From positions 1 to 32,920 of the forward strand of contig NZ_LR213818.1 in assembly GCF_900659865.1 (NCBI RefSeq): 32,920 nucleotides of DNA, in the 5' to 3' direction. This document shows positions 1-7,683 of the stretch, piece by piece; within the stretch, counting starts at the first letter, position 1, and the number at the start of each line of letters is the position of its first letter. The notes below the pieces were generated by a model that ran no database searches, was not told the DNA's origin, and saw only the letters and a program-made list of their open reading frames with translations. Source of the stretch: Hyella patelloides LEGE 07179. Its GTDB lineage: Bacteria > Cyanobacteriota > Cyanobacteriia > Cyanobacteriales > Xenococcaceae. A program made the translations under genes and the position numbers.

Positions 1-412
1 TGCCACTAGCGTTCTCGAACTACGGCAGCCAATGGTAGCGAAAGAGACCAAGTATTACCTCTACTAGATGAAATTAAAATTCAAACAGTCAAACCAGGTC
101 GCCCTAGACGAAGATTTTCAGTGTTAGCAGCAGACAAGGGATATGATAGCCATGAGAAGCGAGAGCAATTAAGAAAAAGAGGTATTAGACCACAATTCCC
201 CAAAAGAGTCTACAAATCAAAAAAACATCGTGGAAGACCAATTAAAAGTGATACACCACGTTTTCAGCAAGAAAGATGTTTCTCTTGGTTTCAAAGAAAA
301 TATAGACGTTTAGTGGTTCGTTGGGAACGTCAATCTCTTGTTTTTGATGGTTTTTTGACTTTGGCAACTATTCATATGTGGATTACCAAAATCATATTAG
401 TGGGATAGGTTC
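1..412 (+). mobile_element. IS5-type insertion sequence, 3' end only
   Basis: The window opens inside an insertion sequence whose transposase reads on the plus strand and stops at 408. The interrupted MFS gene on the other strand runs into this sequence and stops at 392, so the element's right end must lie close to 408-415. The bases GGGATAGGTTC at 402-412 look like a terminal inverted repeat end, but the left end is outside the window, so neither the repeat nor the target duplication can be confirmed. Confidence 0.75.
3..408 (+). pseudogene. IS5-family DDE transposase, C-terminal part, probably frameshifted
   Basis: Only the C-terminal part of the transposase is in the window. The frame running to the stop at 406-408 contains the family-typical stretch LAADKGYDS (second catalytic Asp region, about 124-150) and, near the end, RRLVVRWERQ (about 307-336), which carries the catalytic Glu region of IS5-type enzymes. 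This frame is open only from position 10. The residues expected just upstream (PLAF) are read in another frame at 3-14, and RTTAANGSERDQ resumes at 16. That pattern fits one extra base near position 15. I recognise the family from motif memory. Whether the shift is real or a sequencing error cannot be told, and programmed frameshifting is a less likely alternative at this position. Confidence 0.7.
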
Positions 413-1006
413 ATCTAATTTCTCTTGACTAAAATTATCATCTGGTTGTGGTTGCGGGATGGAAATCCAGAGTAAAGTAGCGTTCGCTATAAAAAAAGTC
501 ATTAGATCGATGGGTAAAATCCCCCCTAAACCAAAAATCGGATAGAGGAATCCTGCTATCCCAGGGGCAATAATACTCGATCCATAGTGGACAATCCATT
601 TCATACTGTTAGCACGAGTGTAATTTTTGGAAGAGACTAATAGAGTAATTGAGGTAGAATAGGCTAGTTGCTGAATTTGACCGAAACCACCATTAATCAA
701 TGCAGCAAGATACAAATGCCAGATAGCAAGCTGTCCTATGAGATAGAGAATTAAGATAGCTAAGGTAGAAATAGCAGCAATTCCATCACCTAAAATCATT
801 AAATATTTCCGATTGGTGCGATCGACTATTATGCCAGCAAACAGAGATATAAAAATGCGAGGCACTTGAGAGAAAAATCCCACTAAAGCTAGGGCTGTTG
901 CTGAACCAGTCAGTTGCCAAGCCCAAAGAGTTAAAGCAAACTCACTCATGTGACTACCAATCGTAGAGACTAGTTGACCAAACCAGATAAGGATAAATTT
1001 ACGCAT
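392..1006 (-). pseudogene. MFS transporter, N-terminal half, cut by the IS
   Basis: This 204-residue frame begins MRKFILIWFGQLVSTIGS and holds about six membrane helices with the loop signature AGIIVDRTNRKYLM (cytoplasmic loop 2-3 of the major facilitator superfamily). Full-length relatives of this drug-efflux-like (DHA3-type) group have about 400 residues and twelve helices, so roughly half is missing. The last residues (PIPLI) are read from the adjacent IS end, which marks the break at about 410. The remaining half is not downstream in this window and may lie on the far side of the IS. As it stands the product should not transport. The substrate cannot be inferred. Confidence 0.8.
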
Positions 1007-1104
1007 TATATCTTGAGGTTAGAGGCTGCTTGATTTCACTCTAGACAGTTGATTTTTAAAATATATCTATTTCTTGGATTGACTATATATTCAATCTCTT
1101 TAGT

Positions 1105-1230
1105 CTAAACTCCAGTTTCAACTTTTGACCAATCAGTTTGTTCGAGAACTAGATCTAAAACATCTGATATATTACAATCCTGCTCATATGCAATCCGTCT
1201 AAGAATTTTGACCTCACTATTGATAATTAA
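1105..1230 (-). pseudogene. Relic resembling the helical part of an RHH antitoxin
   Basis: In the spacer between the cut MFS gene and the O-antigen ligase gene, the minus strand has a 41-codon open frame with no ATG, GTG or TTG at a suitable place. It includes EVKILRRIAYEQDCNISDV followed by LDLVLEQTDW. The spacing of two short helices joined by a polar turn (DCNISD) resembles the C-terminal helices of ribbon-helix-helix antitoxin-type proteins. The N-terminal strand and start are missing, so it is either a decayed remnant or chance. No toxin gene is next to it. Confidence 0.3.
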
Positions 1231-1238
1231 CTATTTAG

Positions 1239-2555
1239 CTAGTTTCGAGAATTGATATAATCATTAATCTTGGTATTATTAAAATTTAGTGGTTTTTGAA
1301 TAACTCCTGCTATAACAGCCAAGATAATCCAACCAATAGTATTAACTCTTAAATCAAATAGTGTAACATCAAAAATATTAAATAAAACACAACTTATAAA
1401 AGTTATTACATAAGTAAAATTAATTAACTTATCTTGCTGATTTAAAGTAGTTTTTTGATTAGCTATTAAAGATAAAATTGCCTTAACTAAAATATATCCT
1501 ACAATCAAACAAAGAAAAATTGTCCCAACTATTCCTATTTCGAGACTTAACATAATAAATAAATTATGAGGATGCCCAAACCAAAAATTAGTTTCTTCTA
1601 AATATAATGGTGTAAAGTTACGTAATCCCCAACCCATTAAAGGACGCTCTTGAATTTTTGACCAGCAAAATTGCCATTGTGTAATCCGTAAAGTTTCTAC
1701 AGGTCTGTCAGGATACATCTCATCTGATAGTCTACCCCAAATAAGTTCGGGAACAATTTTTCTTAGCCATTGCTGCCCCCAAAAGTCACCAAAAGAAGCC
1801 CCTAAAATAATCGCGATCGTTGCAGTAATTCCAGAAACTAACCAATACCAACTAAGGTAAATAGCGAAAGTAAAACAAGCCAAAAATACAATTAACCAGG
1901 AGTTACGAGAATTAGCAAGTATTAAACCAATGCTATTAATAATTAAAACAACAGTTAGTATGATTAAGCTAGAATTTTGCTTAGGTTTACTGTACCAGTT
2001 ACTCAGCCACAAACCAACAGTTAAAATAAAAGTAAATGATAAATAAATTGCTAAAAAATTAGCATAAATAAAGACAGATGACATTCTTCCTGGAGGAACA
2101 CCTTGAGGAATTAATTTCCAGCCCAAAATATTAGCTAATAATTGCGGACTACTACCATTAAAATATAGTTGATACAAACCTAAAACAATTATTGGTACAG
2201 AAGGAATAATTAATAACCAAGCTAACTTATATAATTGCCCACAAGTATTTACTAAATTACTAATCGCAATAAACAAAGCAAAAAAAGGTAGAAAATTTGC
2301 TAAACCCAACCAAGCTTCTGAGGGTTGATAGGCAAAAAAAGAATTAATTATTAACCAAACAGCAAGGATTAGCCATCCCCAACCAAGAGGATTACGAATT
2401 ATGCGAGAAAAGTTAGAATGCCAAACACTAACTAAGATAAAAAATAACCCCAATTCCCCCAAAGCAGGAAATAAAGGTAATACTAAAATGCTAATTTGAA
2501 ATATCAGCCAAAGATAACTTTTTTGCTTGCTATGTGGTTGTTTATTAATGAACAA
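1239..2555 (-). CDS. O-antigen ligase/polymerase family membrane protein (Wzy_C domain)
   Basis: The 438-residue product is an integral membrane protein with about ten to twelve hydrophobic segments. The Wzy_C region is recognisable from ANSRNSWLIVF in a mid-protein helix and, after a long external loop, GHPHNLFIMLSLEIGIVG. The loop also holds ERPLMGWGLRNF, typical of cyanobacterial members. Proteins of this family join or polymerise surface glycans at the periplasmic face, but the family also contains proteins of other function, so the exact substrate is open. The start is weak: the frame begins at a TTG (2553-2555) with no clear ribosome binding site, and there is no ATG until far inside. 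It lies upstream of the cut MFS gene on the same strand, but the 230-base gap argues against co-transcription. Confidence 0.8.
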   Translation of the reverse strand: MFINKQPHSKQKSYLWLIFQISILVLPLFPALGELGLFFILVSVWHSNFSRIIRNPLGWGWLILAVWLIINSFFAYQPSEAWLGLANFLPFFALFIAISNLVNTCGQLYKLAWLLIIPSVPIIVLGLYQLYFNGSSPQLLANILGWKLIPQGVPPGRMSSVFIYANFLAIYLSFTFILTVGLWLSNWYSKPKQNSSLIILTVVLIINSIGLILANSRNSWLIVFLACFTFAIYLSWYWLVSGITATIAIILGASFGDFWGQQWLRKIVPELIWGRLSDEMYPDRPVETLRITQWQFCWSKIQERPLMGWGLRNFTPLYLEETNFWFGHPHNLFIMLSLEIGIVGTIFLCLIVGYILVKAILSLIANQKTTLNQQDKLINFTYVITFISCVLFNIFDVTLFDLRVNTIGWIILAVIAGVIQKPLNFNNTKINDYINSRN

Positions 2556-2642
2556 TTTTAAGACTTGAATATTTATTATTCAATTGAGATATTTTGCTCT
2601 ATTGAACTATATATTTAGCTAATAACCAATAACTAACTTTAT

Positions 2643-3479
2643 TCAATTGGCAAAACAATAATCTCCGCGAGTTAAACGAATTTGTGCTAAGGTAAAAATA
2701 ATAGGCACAATACGACTATAATTAGTTGCGATCGCTCTCCAGCCTAAATCAGCAATCAACCAAGCCCACATTACCGAACCCATCAAACTCAATACAGTTT
2801 TTGTTGCACCATAACGAGCGACTGTAGTAGTCATTCCCTTTTTTGCTGCATTCAGAGCAAATTTGCTTTGTAACAAGGTTAATGTTCCTCCTTTTACTAA
2901 AGCTGTTTTAGCTGCTTGATAACGAGCAAAATGAATAGCAAGCTGTTGAGCAATATGTTTTAAAAGCCATTTTTTCAAAATAGAATTAACCGCAATCAAA
3001 CTACCTCCTGTCATCAAAATCTTAACTGGATTATGTTGTATATGCAGTGGCAAAGGTGTAGGAGGTTGTTTTTCTGCCAAAGCATTACTAATTTTTGCTT
3101 GTAAAGACTTTTGCTCAGTTAAAGGTAATTTTTTCCAAGCATTACTTACTAAATTAAGAAAAATTTCTGCTTCAATATCCGTAGTACTCATTTGTTGCGA
3201 ATAAGGTATTTTCAGATATAGACAAACTTGAATTAAAATCTTTCTGTAAGGTAATTCATTTGTATTTCCTCGCAATACAGTAAAGCCATCCGCAGCCAAA
3301 TAACGAAATCTTCGATCCAGAGAATTAATCCAAGCATCCCAATTCTGGCTTTGAATCTCTAACGGTTGAGGATTCTGCCAATAGTCTAAGGGGTTAAAGC
3401 GCGGTTGAAATAATATCTGAGTTATTTGTTGTAACTCTTCTTCTGTAGCTAATTCTAGGGCAGCCTTCAGTTCATCCAA
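2643..3479 (-). CDS. YaaW-family protein of unknown function
   Basis: The 278-residue protein starts MDELKAALELATEEELQQIT, the short helical N-terminus typical of YaaW/DUF3944-type proteins, and includes the linker FNPLDYW and the conserved-looking block DRRFRYLAADGFTVLRG near residues 55-71. The C-terminal half is alanine-rich and hydrophobic (about 160-270), suggesting membrane-associated helices. Family function is unknown. The start codon is TTG (3477-3479), supported by a good AGGGAG ribosome binding site nine bases upstream. The gene has its own spacer on both sides (about 87 bases to the O-antigen ligase frame and about 195 to the acetyltransferase). Confidence 0.7.
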   Translation of the reverse strand: MDELKAALELATEEELQQITQILFQPRFNPLDYWQNPQPLEIQSQNWDAWINSLDRRFRYLAADGFTVLRGNTNELPYRKILIQVCLYLKIPYSQQMSTTDIEAEIFLNLVSNAWKKLPLTEQKSLQAKISNALAEKQPPTPLPLHIQHNPVKILMTGGSLIAVNSILKKWLLKHIAQQLAIHFARYQAAKTALVKGGTLTLLQSKFALNAAKKGMTTTVARYGATKTVLSLMGSVMWAWLIADLGWRAIATNYSRIVPIIFTLAQIRLTRGDYCFAN

Positions 3480-3674
3480 TGTTTTTTTCTCCCTTTATCT
3501 ACATCGAGTTTACTCGATAACTGACATCAACAATCTTATCCTAGAAAATAAGTTCTCATGGTTATTCAATTATTCTTAAGTTATTACTTTTTGAGATCAT
3601 ATAATCATGTTCGCAATGATCTGTAATGCAAAGAATTTGTTGGTTATTGGTTGTTGGTTTTTGTTGCTCGTCGT

Positions 3675-4130
3675 TCACAGTTCTTTGGTCATGAAAACAC
3701 TGTTTGGATCTTCTTTGTATGGGTCAAAAGGCGCGCAATTCTTAAAGCCATATTTTGTATATAAATTGCGTGCAGGCTCAAAAAAAGGCATTGAACCAGT
3801 TTCTAGACTTACACGACGATAACTTCGTAGCTTTGCTTCGTTCAAAATATGCTGAAGCAGCATTGATGCAATGCCCTTCCCTCTATGGGAAACACCCGTG
3901 CGCATCGACTTAATTTCAGCGTGGTTTGCGCTCAATTCTTTAATTGCACCGCAGCCAATTAGGATACTATCATCCCAAACTGTCCAGAATGTAATTTCTG
4001 ATTTTTTCAATCCATCTAAATCAAGCGCGTGATTACTTTCAGGTGGTGAAACGGCTTTCATATCTCTAATATGCTCTTCAAGGAAATTCGCAATTTCCGC
4101 GCTAGAAAGATCATCCACCTTTATGTCCAT
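3675..4130 (-). CDS. GNAT-family N-acetyltransferase
   Basis: Starting at ATG 4128-4130 gives 151 residues, MDIKVDDLSSAEIANFL onward. I prefer this to the longer frame from 4184 because that frame would overlap the upstream gene, and a GAAGAG ribosome binding site sits just before 4130. The acetyl-CoA binding motif A is clear: IKSMRTGVSHRGKGIASMLL (R/Q-x-x-G-x-G/A pattern). After it come SLETGSMPFFEPARNLYTKYGF and the ending EDPNSVFMTKEL, all typical of small-molecule or amino-acid acetyltransferases related to YsnE/PsiE-like proteins. The substrate is unknown. The base use is more GC-rich than in the flanking genes, and the protein resembles family members I associate with proteobacteria, which hints at transfer but is not proof. 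Confidence 0.85.
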   Translation of the reverse strand: MDIKVDDLSSAEIANFLEEHIRDMKAVSPPESNHALDLDGLKKSEITFWTVWDDSILIGCGAIKELSANHAEIKSMRTGVSHRGKGIASMLLQHILNEAKLRSYRRVSLETGSMPFFEPARNLYTKYGFKNCAPFDPYKEDPNSVFMTKEL

Positions 4131-4162
4131 TTTCTCTTCAGTTTCGCTTTTGCCACACAAAA

Positions 4163-5422
4163 TTAAAAAATAACTACTCCACAAATCAAGCCCAAAGCGA
4201 TCGCAATAACCAAACCAATCACTCTTAAGGTATTATCTTGTTGGCTCAATGGTAATTTTTGTAATAAAACATAACCCAGAGTAGCTGTTTGAGCAATTAT
4301 GGTTGCTAAACCCATAGCAACGGCTTCACCCTTCCCAAAAATAAATCCTGTTATAATGGCTAAAATTATGGGAACAGAAATTGCTACTATGATACCCTGT
4401 TTTTTCTCGGAATTATCGTTAGTAATAATAGTGGCTGATGCTGATTGAGTTAAATAAATAATTACCATTCCCATCAACGCAATGGTAATATTAATTAAAG
4501 ACTTTTCTGTGGCTTTTTGAGTGACATTAAAACCTAATGCGATCGCACTTCCCAAGACTATCATAGTAACCAATCCTGTAGCAAAAGCGCGATTGGAAAG
4601 CACAACATTATCATTAGATTTTACAACTGGCTCAATTGCATCCCAAGAACTTGTTTGTAATGCTTTTTTGGCGGTTTCGGCATCGGGATATCTTTTATTT
4701 AGCTCTGGTTCTACCATTGTATTTAACCATTCTTGAAAGCCACTATCTAACTCAGATAATGTAGAAGCATCTAATTTATTGTTAGTTACTAAAGATAGTG
4801 ATTGTTGCTTTTTGATTAATCTATTCAAGGTTACGCCTAACCCATAAATATCCGATGCTTTACAAGGTGCATTTAATTGTTCTGGAGCAATAAATTCTGC
4901 ATTACTGGTTTTAATTAAACTAAAATCAACCGTATTATTAGTATTTTGAGCCAGACTAAAATCAGTTAGATAAACATTTTTTTGCTCATCAACAATAATA
5001 TTATTTGGTGTAATACCAAGATGTAACACTGGAGGTTTTTGCTGTTGTAAGTAAACCAAAATATCTAAGATTTTAACAGCAATTATTTTGAGATTTTTCT
5101 CCGTAGTTTCTATAAACTCTGCTAAAGAAACTCCTTCTATATACTCTCTAACAAAACAAAAACTATTATCTGTTTCAAAACTATCTAGATATCTAGGAAT
5201 ACCTGGATGTTTCAAAGTTTTTAGCAACTCAATTTCTCGCTGATAGGTTTGATATCCAGACCAACTAGAATCTTTAGTAGCAAAACAAAACTGTTTAATT
5301 ATTACAGAAATATTATTGTTAGTGGTAATTCCCTGCCAGATAATATTACTTTTGTTTTTATCTTGACCTAACTTTTCTATGATTTTATATCCATATTGTG
5401 TCAAATCAGGTATATTATTCAT
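4163..5422 (-). CDS. Membrane-anchored Ser/Thr kinase-like protein, probable pseudokinase
   Basis: The 419-residue product has an N-terminal kinase fold (about 10-262) and a C-terminal membrane region of four or more helices (about 280-419). Present: the ATP-binding Lys in SVIIKQF (K43), a DFG-like DFS (154-156), the APE motif in FIAPEQL, and SDIYGLGVTLNRL. Altered: the catalytic loop, usually HRDxKPxN, reads HLGITPNN (134-141). The catalytic Asp is therefore Gly136 and the loop Lys is Thr138. The glycine-rich loop is also weak (KLGQDKNKSN). This predicts lost or very low phosphotransfer, with nucleotide or protein binding perhaps kept. The start is ATG 5420-5422. The stop is 32 bases from the acetyltransferase start, so co-transcription with that gene is likely. 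Confidence 0.8.
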   Translation of the reverse strand: MNNIPDLTQYGYKIIEKLGQDKNKSNIIWQGITTNNNISVIIKQFCFATKDSSWSGYQTYQREIELLKTLKHPGIPRYLDSFETDNSFCFVREYIEGVSLAEFIETTEKNLKIIAVKILDILVYLQQQKPPVLHLGITPNNIIVDEQKNVYLTDFSLAQNTNNTVDFSLIKTSNAEFIAPEQLNAPCKASDIYGLGVTLNRLIKKQQSLSLVTNNKLDASTLSELDSGFQEWLNTMVEPELNKRYPDAETAKKALQTSSWDAIEPVVKSNDNVVLSNRAFATGLVTMIVLGSAIALGFNVTQKATEKSLINITIALMGMVIIYLTQSASATIITNDNSEKKQGIIVAISVPIILAIITGFIFGKGEAVAMGLATIIAQTATLGYVLLQKLPLSQQDNTLRVIGLVIAIALGLICGVVIF

Positions 5423-5458
5423 CTATGAATACAAATAGCTACTAATTAATAACCTACT

Positions 5459-5486
5459 GTACAGGCGGACATTTGTTCGCATATAC
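5459..5486. repeat. Imperfect palindrome, GTAGGGGCGAA-type repeat
   Basis: An imperfect inverted repeat with arms GTACAGGCGGAC and GTTCGCATATAC. Its pattern matches a diverged form of a hairpin widespread between cyanobacterial genes (GTAGGGGCGAAT with its complement). It lies directly against the STRR that begins at 5486, in the gap between the PHP gene and the kinase-like gene. Confidence 0.5.
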
Positions 5487-5514
5487 AACTAACAACTAAC
5501 AACTAACAACTAAC
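5486..5514. repeat. STRR: four perfect CAACTAA heptamers
   Basis: Four exact tandem copies of CAACTAA plus one base. The array runs into the 3' end of the PHP-domain gene, so the last residues of that protein (VVSC) and its stop codon are provided by the repeat. Shorter or imperfect related blocks occur at about 6735-6750, 11044-11060, 21503-21520 and 21714-21728. Confidence 0.9.
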
Positions 5515-6329
5515 TTTTCTGCCTCTTTTTTAATAGAGTCCAAAATAGATAAAGGTAATTGAAAATAATTTAACTGATACTGTTTTTTCGCTCTACCCGC
5601 ATCAGAACCATGATAATCTGTGCCACCTGTAGCGAGTAAATTATAATGATCGCAATACTCTAATAATTGCTGTTGTTGACTAGCAGAAGCATCAGGGTGA
5701 TACACTTCAATCCCCATTAAACCAGCATCAACTAATTCTGGTAAGATTTCCTCTACTTTTCCACCACGAAACAGATAAGGATGCGCCCACACAGGAACAC
5801 CTTTGCAAGCTTTAATTAATGCTATACCTTCTGCTGTGGAAAACTTTTCGTAATGCACATAGGCTGGTTTCTCTTCCCCAATAAAACGCGCAAAAGCCTC
5901 TTGAGTAGAGTTGACATATCCTGCCTCGACCATAGCATAAGCGATATGGGGACGACCTAACGCCATATTACCTGCCAACTCAGGTAAATTGAGCTTGTAA
6001 CCCAACTCTGCCAGGTTAGCTACCATTTTAGCTGCTCTGCGTTTTCTTCCTGCTAAACGCTCCCTTAACGGATGCTCTAATAGCTCTCTTTGAGGATAAT
6101 AACCCAAAATATGGAGCGATCGCTCTTTACAAACCGTACTAAGCTCAACTCCTGGTACTATCTCCATCCAATGGCTATTTGCTGCTTTTTTCGCCTCTTC
6201 CCAACCACCTAAAGTATCGTGATCTGTGATCGCTAAAGCTTTAACCCCTGCTGCTGCTGCTTCTACAACTAATTCTGTAGGCGTTAATCTTCCGTCCGAG
6301 AAAGTAGTATGGCAATGTAATTCCAGCAC
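5496..6329 (-). CDS. PHP-domain phosphoesterase (YciV/RNase AM-like)
   Basis: The 277-residue protein has the PHP metal-binding motifs in order: LELHCHTTFSDG (residues 2-13), ITDHDTL (about 38-44), PGVELST (about 59-65), GRPHIA in the middle, VWAHPY (about 179-184) and GGTDYHG near the end. These give the His/Asp/Glu ligands for a di- or trinuclear metal centre. Family members hydrolyse phosphoester bonds; some trim RNA 5' ends or act on 3',5'-bisphosphonucleotides, so the substrate remains open. The start is GTG at 6327-6329. The C-terminus is formed by a CAACTAA tandem repeat array, which has probably replaced or extended the original last residues without damaging the catalytic domain. Confidence 0.88.
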   Translation of the reverse strand: MLELHCHTTFSDGRLTPTELVVEAAAAGVKALAITDHDTLGGWEEAKKAANSHWMEIVPGVELSTVCKERSLHILGYYPQRELLEHPLRERLAGRKRRAAKMVANLAELGYKLNLPELAGNMALGRPHIAYAMVEAGYVNSTQEAFARFIGEEKPAYVHYEKFSTAEGIALIKACKGVPVWAHPYLFRGGKVEEILPELVDAGLMGIEVYHPDASASQQQQLLEYCDHYNLLATGGTDYHGSDAGRAKKQYQLNYFQLPLSILDSIKKEAEKLVVSC

Positions 6330-6417
6330 GTAATTGTTTTACTAAAGTGAATATGGGCCTTGCCTCATGGTGGTATGAAAAGCGCAAAATTTTACTTTTT
6401 CATTAATATTCAAGAGG

Positions 6418-6600
6418 CTTAAAGCTTAGAGCTTGGAAGCTCCGAACAGTATTACTATCGGTTTGATACCTGTCTTGAACGAGTTGCTCATTGAGGGAAA
6501 CCCAAGGGGCTGATTCTGTCGTTTCACGGCAGAACTTGTAAGCCCCGCCCAAGACCCCTAAAGGACTAGCTTCGCGTCGCGCACTCGTTCGCTAAATCAG
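6418..6600 (+). other. Structured intergenic segment, possible relic of a transposon 3' end or RNA
   Basis: Within the 530-base spacer this stretch has strong nested pairing: GGGGCT (6506-6511) with AGCCCC (6541-6546), enclosing TTCTGTCG (6514-6521) with CGGCAGAA (6527-6534) and a five-base loop. A wider pair GAACGAG (6478-6484) with CTCGTTC (about 6584-6590) and a small GAGCTT/AAGCTC hairpin near 6430 add to it. The layout reminds me of IS200/IS605 (TnpB) 3' ends and their guide-type RNAs, but no tnpB is present and the match is from memory only. Strand is uncertain. Confidence 0.35.
6551..6584. repeat. Dispersed repeat, copy 1 (AAGACCCCTAAAGG type)
   Basis: This segment (AAGACCCCTAAAGGACTAGC, then TTCGCGTCGC) recurs almost identically in inverse orientation at 9481-9511, inside the cobalamin riboswitch. 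Only a few bases differ between the two copies. It appears to be a short non-coding dispersed repeat of this genome. Confidence 0.65.
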
Positions 6601-6661
6601 CAACGCCAAGTGAATATGTTTTAGAGATTTTCTGGTTGGGAGTCACGCCCGTCACCGATTC

Positions 6662-6720
6662 GTAAGGGCAAATGACCATTCGCTCCTACACCGATTCAGT
6701 AATCAGTAATCAGTGACCAG
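6662..6720. repeat. Palindromic repeat followed by CAGTAAT-type STRR
   Basis: Positions 6662-6689 form an imperfect hairpin (arms GTAAGGGCAAATG and CATTCGCTCCTAC), another diverged member of the GTAGGGGCGAATG family. It is followed at 6697-6720 by a short tandem repeat with CAGTAAT units and a diverged CAGTGAC unit. Nothing coding is seen here. Confidence 0.6.
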
Positions 6721-6734
6721 CGATCGTTTATTAG

Positions 6735-6773
6735 TTGACAACTAACAACTGTACGGACGTTTCAGGAAACGTC
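6735..6773. repeat. STRR plus perfect GACGTTTC palindrome
   Basis: A short CAACTAA-type block is followed by GTACG and then an exact inverted repeat GACGTTTC (6756-6763) / GAAACGTC (6766-6773) with a two-base loop. The same STRR-palindrome order occurs near 21503-21539, and its mirror order at 5459-5514. Confidence 0.75.
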
Positions 6774-6780
6774 TCCGCTC

Positions 6781-6850
6781 ATATTATCCCGTTTATACCC
6801 CAATGCGATGGGTACAAGTCCCGTTTAATTTGGGACTTGACGGGACTAGC
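6781..6850. repeat. ATTATCCCG/GACGGGAC repeat module downstream of vipp1
   Basis: The module starts ATATTATCCCG and ends TTGACGGGAC, holding TACCC/GGGTA and an exact eight-base stem CAAGTCCC (6815-6822) / GGGACTTG (6832-6839). The words ATATTATCCCG, TTGACGGGAC and CCCCAA(A)TGCGATGGG also occur in the structured element at 13515-13850, so both belong to one repeat family. It sits just after the vipp1 stop but lacks a T-tract, so I do not call it a terminator. Confidence 0.5.
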
Positions 6851-6862
6851 CACTAACATGAT

Positions 6863-7639
6863 TTAGCTATCTTTAAGTTGAGAGCGTAATTCTTCCAACT
6901 CGGCATCAATTGCAGAACCAGAATCTGGAGACTTCGTCTCAGAGGGTTCCGCAGCAGGTAAAGCTTCTTGATTCACAGAACCACCAGCTAGTTGAGCTTT
7001 CATCGCCTCTAATTCATCATCAACACCGCTACTAGATTCCAATTGAGCAAACTGTTGTTCCAAACCTATGCCACCTAATTCAGCAGCAGATTCAGATTCG
7101 GCTTCTAGCTGCATTACCTTATCTTCCATGCGATCAAATGCACCCATAGCACTACCAGTATCAATTCCGCCGATAGTCTCTTGTAGTTGCTTCTGAGCCT
7201 TAGCAGCATTAGCTCTGGCTTTGAGCATATCTTTTTTCGTTTTCGCTTCAGCAATTTTACTTTCTAAAGCAATCAAATTACGTCTAAGAGTCTCAACATT
7301 ATTAGTTTGTTGATCTAGCTGAATTTTTAAAGTTGATGCAGTATCGCCAAAAGATTTTTTTCGAGTTAAAGCTTCACGGGCTAAATTTTCATCGCCTTTA
7401 GACAAAGCGAGTTGCGCTCTTTGTTGCCAAGTCCCAGATTCCCTTTGGTTTTTATTATACTGTTGTTCAGTACGTTTTTGAGTTGCGATCGCTCTTGCTA
7501 CAGCTTGGCGCAGTTGCACCAAGTCTTCTTGCATATCGATCACAGCTTGCTCTAATACTTTTTCTGGATCTTCTGCTTTACTAACTAAATCGTTAACATT
7601 AGCTCTTACTACTCTACTCAAACGATCGAATAATCCCAT
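6863..7639 (-). CDS. vipp1: Vipp1/IM30, ESCRT-III-like membrane-remodelling protein
   Basis: The 258-residue protein opens MGLFDRLSRVVRANVNDLV, the amphipathic helix of the PspA/IM30 family, and continues as one long helical hairpin (about 25-215) with the typical block DPEKVLEQAVIDMQEDLVQLRQAVA. A linker then leads to a short C-terminal helix IDAELEELRSQL. That tail separates Vipp1 from bacterial PspA and is expected in oxygenic phototrophs. Vipp1 forms rings and rods on thylakoid and plasma membranes and supports thylakoid biogenesis and membrane stress resistance. The start ATG (7637-7639) has an AAGGA ribosome binding site about 13 bases upstream. It appears monocistronic, with long spacers on both sides. 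Confidence 0.95.
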   Translation of the reverse strand: MGLFDRLSRVVRANVNDLVSKAEDPEKVLEQAVIDMQEDLVQLRQAVARAIATQKRTEQQYNKNQRESGTWQQRAQLALSKGDENLAREALTRKKSFGDTASTLKIQLDQQTNNVETLRRNLIALESKIAEAKTKKDMLKARANAAKAQKQLQETIGGIDTGSAMGAFDRMEDKVMQLEAESESAAELGGIGLEQQFAQLESSSGVDDELEAMKAQLAGGSVNQEALPAAEPSETKSPDSGSAIDAELEELRSQLKDS

Positions 7640-7683
7640 GATTTCTGTTTATCCTTTATCAATAGCGTACAAAATTATTGCAA

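Noticed and set aside
3607-3822. 71-codon plus frame over the 3' end of the acetyltransferase
   Set aside because: It lies antisense to a convincing GNAT gene, and its hydrophobic start comes from T/G-rich spacer repeats.
5486-5514. Possible CRISPR array
   Set aside because: Units are 7 bases with no spacers, so this is a short tandem repeat and not a CRISPR.
6418-6662. 6S RNA or tmRNA
   Set aside because: The stems do not give the long open-bubble rod of 6S RNA, and there is no tRNA-like end for tmRNA.
6815-6839. Terminator of vipp1
   Set aside because: The stem is perfect but lacks a following T-run in the vipp1 direction, and its sequence belongs to a dispersed repeat.
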